A stretch of DNA of 37,611 bases from the IMG/VR virus record IMGVR_UViG_3300045417_000507, positions 1 through 37,611 of that record; one strand, 5' to 3'. Under the pieces are notes generated by a model that saw only the letters and a program-made list of their open reading frames with translations, searched no databases and was not told the DNA's origin. Origin of the DNA: a virus. Of this stretch, positions 15,007 through 22,881 are shown one piece after another. Every line of letters starts with the position of its first letter. The stretch's first letter is position 1. A program made the position numbers and the translations under genes.

Positions 15007-15592
15007 AACAATTTTTGCTTTTTATTTTAAATTTAAGTAATTTTAATGTTTTATTATGTATATTGATTGCCGTTTGAGTGCTAATTTTAAGTTTTTTTGC
15101 TATTTTAGACCAAGATTTTTTTTCGCCAGAGGAATTTGAATACCTCATTTTAAATATTTTTTTAGCTCTTTCATCAGAACATATTTCAATTATATTCAAT
15201 ATGTAGTCGTTAATATTTTTATATTCTTTATGGTTTGGGGCGTTTTTTTCTATAAGATAATTTAATTTATCGGTTTCAAGAGTTAAATAATGGCTATTTT
15301 CATTCATACAATTCAGACATTGATATCTTATTTGATTGTATAACCACGTTGAAAATTTAGACTTTTTACATGGATCAAAAGTCATCGCAGACTTATAAAC
15401 CATATAATCTTTTTGATTGACAACATCCTCAAGATGCACCCCAGAAGCAATCATTGATTGGGAATATTTCTTATAAAGACTATTGCATAGCGCGGAATGC
15501 CGATTTATAAGAGTTTTCAACGACTCTTCATCGTTGTATTCTTGAACATTTTTTACTAGTATATCGTCATTCAAATCTATATTTAGATTCAT
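14993..15592 (-). CDS. Phage RNA polymerase sigma factor
   Basis: A 199-residue sigma-70-family protein. Region 2 covers about residues 25-100: LINRHSALCNSLYKKYSQ, then KSAMTFDPCKKSKFSTWLYNQIRYQCLN, the core-binding and -10 recognition helices. Region 4 is a C-terminal helix-turn-helix at about 155-190 (SWSKIAKKLKISTQTAINIHNKTLKLLK). Region 1 is absent. This is the form seen in large phages for late transcription (analogous to T4 gp55, though with a clear region 4). It is the natural candidate to recognise the AAGTGTA motif found before late-type genes. Its ATG overlaps the dNMP kinase stop by four bases. Confidence 0.82.
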   Translation of the reverse strand: MNLNIDLNDDILVKNVQEYNDEESLKTLINRHSALCNSLYKKYSQSMIASGVHLEDVVNQKDYMVYKSAMTFDPCKKSKFSTWLYNQIRYQCLNCMNENSHYLTLETDKLNYLIEKNAPNHKEYKNINDYILNIIEICSDERAKKIFKMRYSNSSGEKKSWSKIAKKLKISTQTAINIHNKTLKLLKFKIKSKNCFDKI

Positions 15593-16191
15593 ATTTTTTT
15601 ATTTTCTATATATTTTTCATATATGTTTCTTAAATGCTTTTGCATCAATTCATAAAGAAAGTTTACATCTTGACAAGTTTCCCAACTTACTGAATAGTCA
15701 GCGACAGCTTTTAATTTATTATCATTAGATTTTTCTTCTATATTAGCCGGTTGCACAAGTGCACCATCATCTAGTCTTCTAGATATATGAATTAGAATAC
15801 CATTATGACTTTTAAGCCAAGAATATTCATCGTCTTTGTATTCGATATACCTAATATCTGTGACAATAGGGATAATATTTTCTTTTTTTAATTCTTTGAG
15901 TTTAGAATCAACAAGAGAAGTCCAGTATTTCCCTTCTGTTTGAATTCTTCGGCATTTTCCATAGGATACCATCAGGGGCCTTACCAGCTCTTTATCTGCC
16001 CCGTCACATTTGTTTAAATTTATTTTGAATTTTTTTTCTACAAAATCGCCAAGCTCATTTTTCAATTCGTCAGCTAAAGCTATTCTTTGAGATTCTATAT
16101 TCTTTTCTTTTAAATATTTTTTTAATATAGAATAAAAAGTATCTTTACCAGATCTTGCTACACCAGTCAATCCTATGACATTATTTCCCAT
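15589..16191 (-). CDS. Deoxynucleoside monophosphate kinase
   Basis: A 200-residue P-loop kinase. The N-terminus GLTGVARSGKDTFY (about 7-20) has the GxxxxGKDT loop typical of phage dNMP kinases (T4 gp1 type). A basic YGKCRRIQ segment and PIVTDIRYIEY (Walker-B-like strand, around residue 115) follow. It would phosphorylate dNMPs, feeding NrdAB and deaminase products into the dNTP pool. It overlaps the exported repeat protein by 11 bases upstream and the sigma gene by four downstream. Confidence 0.85.
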   Translation of the reverse strand: MGNNVIGLTGVARSGKDTFYSILKKYLKEKNIESQRIALADELKNELGDFVEKKFKINLNKCDGADKELVRPLMVSYGKCRRIQTEGKYWTSLVDSKLKELKKENIIPIVTDIRYIEYKDDEYSWLKSHNGILIHISRRLDDGALVQPANIEEKSNDNKLKAVADYSVSWETCQDVNFLYELMQKHLRNIYEKYIENKKI

Positions 16192-16654
16192 AACTTATAT
16201 CTCCTTCTCCATTATAGCTAGGAAGAGCTTGTTTATATTTAATTTCATATGTTATTTTTGTGTTTAAAGAAGTTCTTGCCGTGTTAGTTTTATTAAATAT
16301 CTGTTTTGATTCAAACGGCTTAGTAAAAATCGTACTACTAGATTCGTTAGTAGATAAATTTTTTGTTTTATAAGTTTCACAAACTTTATCATTAATTATG
16401 ATATATTTAGGAAATGGTTTAGAGAATATTGTGCCGCTAGATTCATTTGTATTAAAAGATCTGGTTTTATAAGTTTCGTAAACTTCTATCCCTCTGTGAG
16501 TTTTGACATAATTATATTCTTGAAATGGTTTTGGGAAAATTGTTCCATGAGATTCATCATCAGATAAAGATCTAGTTTTGTAGGTGTCGTATACTTTACC
16601 GCTCTGAGCAAAACAATTACAAGATATAAAAGTTATTAATAATAAATATTTCAT
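16181..16654 (-). CDS. Exported protein with three tandem repeats
   Basis: A 157-residue protein with a signal peptide (MKYLLLITFISCNCFA, probable cut after Ala16; a lipoprotein site at Cys12 is less likely). Three 24-residue repeats lie at about 21-44, 58-81 and 91-114, each following (V)(Y/C)(D/E)TYKT...ES.(G/S)TIF.KPF. A short polar tail follows. I do not know the family. It is embedded between dCMP deaminase and dNMP kinase with overlapping ends. An exported repeat protein in a nucleotide operon suggests action in the periplasm or at the cell surface, possibly superinfection exclusion (speculative). Confidence 0.75.
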   Translation of the reverse strand: MKYLLLITFISCNCFAQSGKVYDTYKTRSLSDDESHGTIFPKPFQEYNYVKTHRGIEVYETYKTRSFNTNESSGTIFSKPFPKYIIINDKVCETYKTKNLSTNESSSTIFTKPFESKQIFNKTNTARTSLNTKITYEIKYKQALPSYNGEGDISYGK

Positions 16655-17064
16655 ATTTTAATTAATTCTATATTATAGAATTTAAATATATCTTTTGCTT
16701 TTTGGTCTTTTTCATATTCTTGATTATATACCACAGTTTTAATCCCATAGCAAGCTATATTTGTAGCACAATGAGAGCAAGGCAACAAAGTTGTAGCAAT
16801 TAAATATGGGTCATCTTGTTTTTTTATGAGAGACAGGGCGTTTGATTCTGCGTGAATAACGTAATCTCTTCTGTGGTCTCTATTTTGCCAAAAGTTTACA
16901 TCAACATTTAATTTTGGAGTTAATCCATTATACCCCACGGATAAAACTCTTCCTTCTTTATTTAAAATGCATGCACCAACTTTTTTATGCATATCCTCTG
17001 ATCTTGTTGACCATATTTTAGCGGTTTGTGACGCGGCTTCAATAAAAGATATTCTATTATTCAT
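16651..17064 (-). CDS. dCMP deaminase
   Basis: A 137-residue zinc deaminase converting dCMP to dUMP, the feed for thymidylate synthesis. The zinc site is complete: H71-A-E73 and P95-C96-S-H-C99 (TTLLPCSHCATNI). The N-terminal half has GACILN and GYNGLTP, as in phage and bacterial dCMP deaminases. The normally present additional zinc His/Cys of T4 dCMP deaminase cannot be judged by eye. The ATG overlaps the stop of the 22-residue membrane peptide (ATGA), so translation is coupled. Confidence 0.92.
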   Translation of the reverse strand: MNNRISFIEAASQTAKIWSTRSEDMHKKVGACILNKEGRVLSVGYNGLTPKLNVDVNFWQNRDHRRDYVIHAESNALSLIKKQDDPYLIATTLLPCSHCATNIACYGIKTVVYNQEYEKDQKAKDIFKFYNIELIKI

Positions 17065-17129
17065 TTTTTAATATGCCAATATATTGCAATTACAAGTCCC
17101 GCTAAAATTTGCAGAAAGGTTTGATCCAT
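17061..17129 (-). CDS. 22-residue membrane peptide
   Basis: A tiny frame, MDQTFLQILAGLVIAIYWHIKK, with one hydrophobic helix flanked by an acidic start and two lysines. It starts eight bases after a TATAAT box and its stop overlaps the dCMP deaminase start as ATGA. That position supports translation, perhaps mainly to couple the deaminase to a leaderless start. Function unknown. Confidence 0.5.
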   Translation of the reverse strand: MDQTFLQILAGLVIAIYWHIKK

Positions 17130-17137
17130 AGGAAGAT

Positions 17138-17164
17138 ATTATACTAGTTTATTGTTTTAGTCAA
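17138..17164 (-). promoter_or_regulatory. Promoter of the dCMP deaminase operon
   Basis: TTGACT (17164-17159), 15 bases, TATAAT (17143-17138), ending eight bases before the ATG at 17129. The spacer is shorter than the usual 17. It is divergent from the guaB promoter. Confidence 0.5.
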
Positions 17165-17172
17165 GATTACTC

Positions 17173-17201
17173 TTGATTTCTTTTAAAATTTATATTAGTA
17201 T
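17173..17201 (+). promoter_or_regulatory. Sigma-70-like promoter of guaB
   Basis: TTGATT (17173-17178), 17 bases, TAGTAT (17196-17201), ending seven bases before the ATG at 17209. The -10 is weak (4 of 6), but position and spacing match the other promoters in the window. No Shine-Dalgarno. Confidence 0.45.
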
Positions 17202-17208
17202 ATAAAAT

Positions 17209-18321
17209 ATGCAAAAACAAGAATTTAAAGAAGCTCTAAGTTATGATGATATCTCTCTCTTACCAAATTTTTCGGATATAAATTCAAGAAAAGAAATTAA
17301 TACAGAAACCAAGATATCTAAAAATAACATTATTGATATTCCAATTATATTGTCTCCAATGGACACTGTATCTTCTGTTAAATCTTGTATTAAAATGAAT
17401 AAATTAGGAGCAGCTGGAGTTATGCATAGATTTATGAGTATAGAAGATCAAACGGCAAAAACTAAAAAAATTAAAGATGAAAGTGGTTTTTGTATTACAG
17501 CTATAGGATTAAAGGATTGTGAAGAAAGAATATTCGCCACAAGTAAATACACAAACATATACTTTCTTGATACAGCTAATGGTTTAACAAAAAATGTTGA
17601 AGACTTTTTAAGATGGTATAAAACTTCGGGTTTTATTCAAGATATTATCGTGGGAAATACCTTAACAAAACAGAGCGTTTATAGATTAGCGAATCTAAAA
17701 GCCGATGGGTTTAGACATCTTATTGGTCCAGGAAGCATGTGTTTAACCCAAGTAAAAACTGGTATAGGATGTCCAAGTGTTACTGGTAATTATTACGCTT
17801 GGAAAGCTGTTAGAAATTGGGAATTAGCTCAAGTAGATTTATTTAGTTCGAGTGAGCCAGACCCATCTAATAGACCAAGCATTTTAACCGATGGAGGGAT
17901 TAGATATCCTAAAGATCTTGCGAAAGCTATAGCGAGTGGTTGTGATGCGGTTATATGCGGAAGAATTTTCGCGGGACTATTAGATATAGTCGATGAAGAA
18001 GATGTTGTTGAAAAAGACGGAAAAATATTTGCTAAATATAGAGGCATGGCAAGCAAAGATGTTGTAGAGGACTACGAATTATACGATGGTTCAAAGAAAA
18101 ATCTTTTCGTAGAAGGAGACAATACCCTAATACCTATTATAGAAAATAAAACGATAGAAGATGTGGTGTATGATTTTGTTAATGGTTTAAGAAGTTCTAT
18201 GAGTTATCTTGGTTTTAGACATCTTAAAGATATGAGGGGGGGCTTATGGACTAATAAAATTCAAGCCGTAAGAAATAGCCCCAACAGTATGTACGAAGGA
18301 TTTGCTCACGGAAAGACTTGA
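17209..18321 (+). CDS. guaB: IMP dehydrogenase-like enzyme without CBS domains
   Basis: A 370-residue TIM barrel of the IMPDH/GMP reductase family; IMPDH oxidises IMP to XMP on the route to GMP. Landmarks: LSYDDISLLPN at the N-terminus, PIILSPMDTVS, GPGSMCLTQVKTGIG with catalytic Cys178, LTDGGIRYPKDLAKAIASG (phosphate-binding strand) and the flap YRGMASKD. The roughly 120-residue CBS pair that inserts in most bacterial IMPDHs is absent, as in short viral and GMP-reductase-sized forms. The flap looks more like IMPDH, but GMP reductase cannot be excluded. With PurA it gives the phage both exits from IMP. Confidence 0.87.
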   Translation: MQKQEFKEALSYDDISLLPNFSDINSRKEINTETKISKNNIIDIPIILSPMDTVSSVKSCIKMNKLGAAGVMHRFMSIEDQTAKTKKIKDESGFCITAIGLKDCEERIFATSKYTNIYFLDTANGLTKNVEDFLRWYKTSGFIQDIIVGNTLTKQSVYRLANLKADGFRHLIGPGSMCLTQVKTGIGCPSVTGNYYAWKAVRNWELAQVDLFSSSEPDPSNRPSILTDGGIRYPKDLAKAIASGCDAVICGRIFAGLLDIVDEEDVVEKDGKIFAKYRGMASKDVVEDYELYDGSKKNLFVEGDNTLIPIIENKTIEDVVYDFVNGLRSSMSYLGFRHLKDMRGGLWTNKIQAVRNSPNSMYEGFAHGKT

Positions 18322-18346
18322 TTAATGGATAATATTGCATTATAAT
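18318..18346 (+). promoter_or_regulatory. Sigma-70-type promoter before the SEC-C gene
   Basis: TTGATT (18318-18323), 17 bases, TATAAT (18341-18346), ending only five bases before the ATG at 18352. The -35 box overlaps the guaB stop. Transcription must begin at or within the start codon, the tightest leaderless case here. Confidence 0.7.
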
Positions 18347-18351
18347 ATAAC

Positions 18352-18621
18352 ATGGACAAAGAAAGCATAGATAAATTAACATCGATAGAATACGCTAGAG
18401 CTACTGAATTTAGCCCTATAGTAAGGATATATCCAAAAATACCAAGAAATACAATTTGTCCGTATACAGGAAAAAAATTCAAACATTGCTGCGGTCAAAT
18501 GGAGCAAGATTTTTGCGATAAAGCAAGAGATACCTTAAAAGAGCATTTAATGAAATTGGCCAATGAAAAAGAAAATCAAGATCAAAAACAAGAAAAATCA
18601 ACCGAAGAAACTAAAACATAA
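18352..18621 (+). CDS. Small SEC-C motif zinc protein
   Basis: An 89-residue protein. The motif PRNTICPYTGKKFKHCCG (residues about 35-52) is the SEC-C zinc-binding element (C-x-C-like lead, GKK-[FY]-K-x-C-C) found at the SecA C-terminus and in small adaptor proteins. A helical segment follows, then a Lys/Gln/Glu-rich tail. In SecA the element binds SecB and ribosomes; here the partner is unknown. Its promoter suggests early expression. Confidence 0.75.
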   Translation: MDKESIDKLTSIEYARATEFSPIVRIYPKIPRNTICPYTGKKFKHCCGQMEQDFCDKARDTLKEHLMKLANEKENQDQKQEKSTEETKT

Positions 18622-18760
18622 GTATTACGCTGTTTTTAGTAAAAACGATAATTTCCTTCATGGAGTTTTTCCGCCATCAGAAGATGGTCTTTCTAAAGCT
18701 AAAGCTCATATTCTCAAAATAGATCCCAGCAACAAACACTATAAAATTAAGAAATATTAG
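18563..18760 (+). CDS. Small basic phage protein
   Basis: A 65-residue protein overlapping the SEC-C gene end by 59 bases in another frame. The lysine-rich first 20 residues overlap that tail; the distinct part reads KYYAVFSKNDNFLHGVFPPSEDG then SKAKAHILKID. This has the composition of a real small folded protein. No later Met is available, so the start may be ATG 18563 or an alternative codon nearer 18615. Function unknown. It converges with and overlaps by 14 bases the 18747-19724 gene. Confidence 0.55.
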   Translation: MKKKIKIKNKKNQPKKLKHKYYAVFSKNDNFLHGVFPPSEDGLSKAKAHILKIDPSNKHYKIKKY

Positions 18761-19724
18761 GATCTGCAAGATCTGGATTATGTTGGTTTTTTGTGCCTCT
18801 TTTAAAGTCTCGGTAAATAACTTTTAGTTTTTCGATTGGTTTTTCTATAATTTTTTCTATCTTTTGCTCTTGAACTATTTGTTTTTGTTCTACCTTTTCT
18901 TGTTTTTTGGTCATTGAGTTATAAGCTATAACAAGACAAACAGCTAAAGGATCGAATACAATTACGATAAGTATAATAAATATTCTTACCGCAGTTTCTA
19001 TATTCATCCCAAAAGCTTCTGCTACAAATTTGAATGCTCCAATTTCGCCTTTTGTGTTGTCGCTTTCTAGTTTAATTATTTCTTGAGATAAATCTGAATT
19101 TTGTTTTTCTTGATTCTGAAGATTTAAGCTAACAGTAGATATTTGAGAAAATAAAGAATTAATATTTTGCTGAGAACTTTCTACTATTTTATTTTTACTA
19201 TCTAACAATTTTTGATCTGTAACTTTTTCTGTTTTGTCAGAAAAAAATAATCCGCCACTAGTTGTTTTTATTGTAGTTACATCTTGTTTTACTGCAGAGT
19301 CAAGAGAAGATTGATATGTTTTTTGTAATTCCATAAGGTCTTTTAATTTGTTTTTATTAAAATCTATTTGAGAGGTTATGAATGCTTGTTGATTTTTAAG
19401 ACTATTTATTTTATTTAAATTAAGACTATATTGAGAAAAATTTCTTTGAAATGCGTCGGACAGAAACCCAAATATACCAAGGCTAGTAATACCCATCAAT
19501 AATAAAACCGCACCCAACATATAGTTTTTAAGAATCTTGTTTGTTTCCTTCCAATAGCGATAGAGATAGCTTGCAGATATTAATTTAGCTAACTCAAGAC
19601 TTCCAGCCATAATAGCGACACTCCAGAAACTCGCAGCAAAAAGAAGCGCTATTCCTTTTACAGAAAAGAAGGCTGCACAAGAAGCTAATATAAAAGCAGA
19701 AAAGCCTAAAATATATTTAAACAT
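18747..19724 (-). CDS. Multi-pass membrane protein with central coiled coil
   Basis: A 325-residue protein. Membrane segments lie at about 4-22, 24-46 and 68-88, then a long soluble helical part (about 90-235, many Gln/Asn/Ser and Lys). A fourth hydrophobic segment follows at about 245-270 (VRIFIILIVIVFDPLAVCLVIAY), with a charged C-terminal tail. The block SLELAKLISASYLYRYWKET near residue 45 is familiar from large membrane proteins of T4-like and other marine phages; function unknown. The AAGTGTA motif ten bases before the ATG suggests late expression. Confidence 0.75.
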   Translation of the reverse strand: MFKYILGFSAFILASCAAFFSVKGIALLFAASFWSVAIMAGSLELAKLISASYLYRYWKETNKILKNYMLGAVLLLMGITSLGIFGFLSDAFQRNFSQYSLNLNKINSLKNQQAFITSQIDFNKNKLKDLMELQKTYQSSLDSAVKQDVTTIKTTSGGLFFSDKTEKVTDQKLLDSKNKIVESSQQNINSLFSQISTVSLNLQNQEKQNSDLSQEIIKLESDNTKGEIGAFKFVAEAFGMNIETAVRIFIILIVIVFDPLAVCLVIAYNSMTKKQEKVEQKQIVQEQKIEKIIEKPIEKLKVIYRDFKRGTKNQHNPDLADPNIS

Positions 19725-19734
19725 ATAAATAATT

Positions 19735-19741
19735 TACACTT
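19735..19741 (-). promoter_or_regulatory. AAGTGTA start-proximal motif
   Basis: AAGTGTA on the minus strand, then ten bases and the ATG at 19724. Confidence 0.55.
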
Positions 19742-19760
19742 ACTTTTAATTTTTAAATAA

Positions 19761-20555
19761 TTATGGACTATTTATTTTATTTATTATAATATCTTCTATT
19801 TCTTTAAAATTATCATATTTAAAAAATCCATAAGGATGAATCCATTTGTGCAAATATTTTTTATTTGATATTAAATTAATTTTTATATTAAATTTTTTAG
19901 CGCAACAACTGTAATAAACTTGTTCGGCAATAACAGATTTACTTAAACCAGATAAATCATTAGTATTTTTCGTCCAAAAATTTTTATTATTCTTATCTAA
20001 AACAAAATCTATGGCAGTTTTAGAGTATTCTTTTAAAAAATTTAAATTATTTCCTCCAATAATTCCGCAGTTATGATATTGAAATAATTCATTACAAAAG
20101 TGATATTTATTTAAACAATATTTTTGAATATAATTTTGCTGATATAAAATATCTAAACTATAAGCAAGATCAATTGATTGAGCCACAGCTTCACTTTTTA
20201 AAAAATTATCGTCTAATTGATCTAATATAAAAAAGTCATTATCAAGATGTAAAAATGGTTTCTCTTGATTTGCTGCAAAATTATATGCATATAATTTAAA
20301 AATTACTGGAACATAATTTAAATATTCTTTTTCTAAATCATTTAGAATACAATAAACATTAGACCAACTTAAATTTTCAAAGTTACATAAACTTTGTTTG
20401 TCGGTAATTAAGTATATGTTAGTGAAATATTTTTTTAATAAAAAAAAATTTAATTTTAAAAAATTTATATGAGTATTTTTTTTATCGATTGAATCTGGCT
20501 CCCAAATTTTTTTATTGTAAAAATCAATATGTTTATATGAAAGGTATATATCCAT
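19761..20555 (-). CDS. Glycosyltransferase-like protein (GT-A, DxD)
   Basis: A 264-residue protein; ATG 20555 is preferred over an upstream TTG at 20564 that lies four bases from the neighbouring stop. It opens MDIYLSYKHIDFY and contains PFLHLDNDFFI (about residue 95), a DxD-type metal/nucleotide-sugar site. NCGIIGGNNLNFLKEY (about 160) is the typical acceptor-side block of small GT-A enzymes resembling DUF6734. It likely adds a sugar; acceptor unknown. It lies just downstream of a variable paralog, which could be its substrate (inference). Confidence 0.65.
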   Translation of the reverse strand: MDIYLSYKHIDFYNKKIWEPDSIDKKNTHINFLKLNFFLLKKYFTNIYLITDKQSLCNFENLSWSNVYCILNDLEKEYLNYVPVIFKLYAYNFAANQEKPFLHLDNDFFILDQLDDNFLKSEAVAQSIDLAYSLDILYQQNYIQKYCLNKYHFCNELFQYHNCGIIGGNNLNFLKEYSKTAIDFVLDKNNKNFWTKNTNDLSGLSKSVIAEQVYYSCCAKKFNIKINLISNKKYLHKWIHPYGFFKYDNFKEIEDIIINKINSP

Positions 20556-20567
20556 TAAGATCAATAA

Positions 20568-21473
20568 TTAAGAGGTATAATTTGTAGTTGTTATTTTAAT
20601 AGAAGTATGTTTTGAAAAAATAAACTGTGCTTCACCCCCATCCCAATTAACAGTTTTTGTTTTGGTTGGACTAGTATATGCATTAATTTTCATATCTTTA
20701 ATACTACCGTAATCAGTTTCAATTTCCTCATATTTGATGCACTCCGAAGCGATTTGAAATACACAATCCCAGTAACCCTCTGTTGTAAAACAATCAGCAC
20801 CAGTATCATATTCGCTCCATCGGTCGACGCCGACAGTGCCCTCGCCCTCCCCTAACCTGTTCTGAAAATAATACTGAATAAATGGTCTTCTTATATAAAA
20901 TTTATAATTTTGTCCAGATCCTATCTGTACTAATCGACTCAAATTATCACTGAAATACAACCTAATGTTTGCTGCAGCCCTTTCATAATGATAAGAACCT
21001 GCGGGAGGTGGTGGCCCCTCTAATATTTCGGTTATACCAAATGAATCGCCCCATTTGAAATTTTTATCTTCATCGCACACGAGTTTTTTTTGCTCTACAT
21101 CTCTAGTAAGTTCGACCGGTTGTATTTTTACTCCGTTAAAATCTATTTTTATGGTTTTTACTTGCCAATATAATTGCATGAGATGACTTAATTTTATTTC
21201 CTGCGCAACCGCTTTGAATTCTATAGTTGCATTTGGATCTCGCAAACATGAGACTTCTGGTACTTCATCTAGATTTTCATAAGTATCAATACAAATTGGA
21301 AAGACTGGCACCTTATCATTTTCATCAAGAATTAAGCATCCTTCATCTGTTATTGGGCTTTGAAGTTTACAAGCACAATCTTTTAATCTCTGGTCGTTAC
21401 CAACTTCTATTTCCTTAAGGATTTTCTTAACGTAATCTGGATATTCTAAATCTGATGTTAAAGGGCATGGCAT
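20568..21473 (-). CDS. Variable paralog family, copy 3
   Basis: A 301-residue member on the opposite strand to copies 1 and 2. The first 111 bases (37 residues) are identical to copy 1, after which it diverges: LQSPITDEGC replaces LKTVVDEEGC, and only FPIC and the following helix align. It lacks CYRYNDLYYP, so it is the most distant in the body. Loops at about residues 152-165 (EGPPPPAG) and 214-232 (RLGEGEGTVGVDRW) are encoded by GC-rich stretches near 20999-21020 and 20821-20855. The motif TTGTGTA lies nine bases upstream. Confidence 0.8.
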   Translation of the reverse strand: MPCPLTSDLEYPDYVKKILKEIEVGNDQRLKDCACKLQSPITDEGCLILDENDKVPVFPICIDTYENLDEVPEVSCLRDPNATIEFKAVAQEIKLSHLMQLYWQVKTIKIDFNGVKIQPVELTRDVEQKKLVCDEDKNFKWGDSFGITEILEGPPPPAGSYHYERAAANIRLYFSDNLSRLVQIGSGQNYKFYIRRPFIQYYFQNRLGEGEGTVGVDRWSEYDTGADCFTTEGYWDCVFQIASECIKYEEIETDYGSIKDMKINAYTSPTKTKTVNWDGGEAQFIFSKHTSIKITTTNYTS

Positions 21474-21482
21474 ATATTATTT

Positions 21483-21489
21483 TACACAA
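21483..21489 (-). promoter_or_regulatory. TTGTGTA variant of the start-proximal motif
   Basis: TTGTGTA on the minus strand, then nine bases (AAATAATAT, identical to the same interval of copy 1) and the ATG at 21473. Confidence 0.45.
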
Positions 21490-21578
21490 GAAATACTTCA
21501 AAGCGAGAGGTAGATAAAAATTTCTGGGAAAATAGAGATTATCGCAGAGATTTTGTTTAGGTGAGCAACGCCTCAACT

Positions 21579-22394
21579 TTACTCAACAAAAGATTGTGGG
21601 TCCGCTACCGTGATTGTTGCAGAGGCTATAGAGCACTCGTTAGGAGTATCCTCCCATCGGAGCCGATATAAGGGTATAGAATAAGAAGGGGAGTTTTTAC
21701 TTATTGTAAAATTAAAGTTAGTAAAATATTCAACCCTCCCCCCGCCCTCCACTCCTCCAGGGCCAACTTCGCTTATCAAACCGAACATTTCAGCATAAAT
21801 CGCAGGATAATAAAGATCGTTATATCTATAACAACTTACGTAAGGAGGACTCGCTGTTAATCCAAAGAAGCTAAATCCAGCGATTGAACAGGGTGGCACA
21901 TTACGATAATCATCTAAATAAGTATTTGTTCGAAGCGACGTGTGTAGTGCGTAACCTATATCCAAACAAACCCTCTCTTTTGGAATAGGAGAAGAATAAA
22001 TATTTTGTTTGCATATCTTCCCGTTTATCTTTTCGCAATAGCTCGGACCCGGCGCTAATTGAAATTCTCCCTTAATTGTTCCCCATTGTTTGAAATTCCA
22101 ATAGAATTGACTTAAATCTCTAAGGCTAAATCCAACTTTATACAACTTATAGCGATAAGGATCCCATGATTCAAAACCGATCTCTATAGGATCTTGCTCT
22201 GTGTCTACTATGCAAAACGGAAACAAGCCTAGCTTATTATCTTCATCAAGTATAGGACATCCCTCTTCATCAACCACGGTTTTAAGTTTACAAGCACAAT
22301 CTTTTAATCTCTGGTCGTTACCAGCTTCTATTTCCTTAAGGATTTTCTTAACGTAATCTGGATATTCTAAATCTGATGTTAAAGGGCATGGCAT
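21579..22394 (-). CDS. Variable paralog family, copy 4
   Basis: A 271-residue member closest to copy 1: the first 62 residues match apart from Val24 to Ala, and ERVC...IG and CYRYNDLYYPAI are shared further on. Between them the sequence and length differ freely. The loop SEVGPGGVEGGGRVEY (about residue 212-227) is encoded by a G-rich run at about 21733-21765; another GC-rich stretch at 22047-22062 encodes LAPGPS. It starts three bases after the second nucleotidyltransferase-like gene in the same operon. Confidence 0.8.
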   Translation of the reverse strand: MPCPLTSDLEYPDYVKKILKEIEAGNDQRLKDCACKLKTVVDEEGCPILDEDNKLGLFPFCIVDTEQDPIEIGFESWDPYRYKLYKVGFSLRDLSQFYWNFKQWGTIKGEFQLAPGPSYCEKINGKICKQNIYSSPIPKERVCLDIGYALHTSLRTNTYLDDYRNVPPCSIAGFSFFGLTASPPYVSCYRYNDLYYPAIYAEMFGLISEVGPGGVEGGGRVEYFTNFNFTISKNSPSYSIPLYRLRWEDTPNECSIASATITVADPQSFVE

Positions 22395-22397
22395 AAA

Positions 22398-22871
22398 TTA
22401 AAATTTCATTAAATATTCATTATTTGGATTAAAGACTTGTCTATCCAAAGTTAGAATATTCCATCCCTTCTTCTCTTTTAGATATTTTTCAAAATTAATA
22501 TCTTTTTTGCCATAAACATTGCCTAAGATACAATTTTTATTTTTTACATCTTCTAGCCATTCATTAGTATGTTTAAAAAAAGGATATACAACTTTAAAAA
22601 AACCATCATATTCAAATAAATTAACAGAATATGCACTCATTCCTTGGGTGGCACCTATAATATAATTAATTCTAAAATCCAATTTAACGCTAGGATCAAT
22701 TTGATTTATTTTTTTAGTAATAATAATTTCTTGCTCTTTTGAACATTTGATATCAATATCTCGCCATCCAACATCAGATGGAGAACCTTGTATTAACCAA
22801 GCGCCAATATAACTACCAGCAATTTTTCCATTATTTTCTAATATTGTTTTTATTATTAAGTCATGATTCAT
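22398..22871 (-). CDS. Small nucleotidyltransferase-like protein, copy 2
   Basis: A 157-residue paralog of the 8097-8558 protein. It shares MNH, ENNG, G19-S20-Y, W25, G35-W36-(R/K)-D38-I-D40-I-K-C and KLD65F at the same positions. The Arg of the VRE motif is replaced (IGAW), so activity may differ between the copies. The C-terminal halves are only loosely alike (FEYDG, then a Trp-containing segment). It precedes variable copy 4 with a three-base gap. Pol-beta superfamily membership is inferred from motifs. Confidence 0.6.
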   Translation of the reverse strand: MNHDLIIKTILENNGKIAGSYIGAWLIQGSPSDVGWRDIDIKCSKEQEIIITKKINQIDPSVKLDFRINYIIGATQGMSAYSVNLFEYDGFFKVVYPFFKHTNEWLEDVKNKNCILGNVYGKKDINFEKYLKEKKGWNILTLDRQVFNPNNEYLMKF

Positions 22872-22881
22872 TTTAAATAAT

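Noticed and set aside
21541-21578. Rho-independent terminator between copies 3 and 4
   Set aside because: TGAG/CTCA gives only a 4-base-pair stem without a T run.
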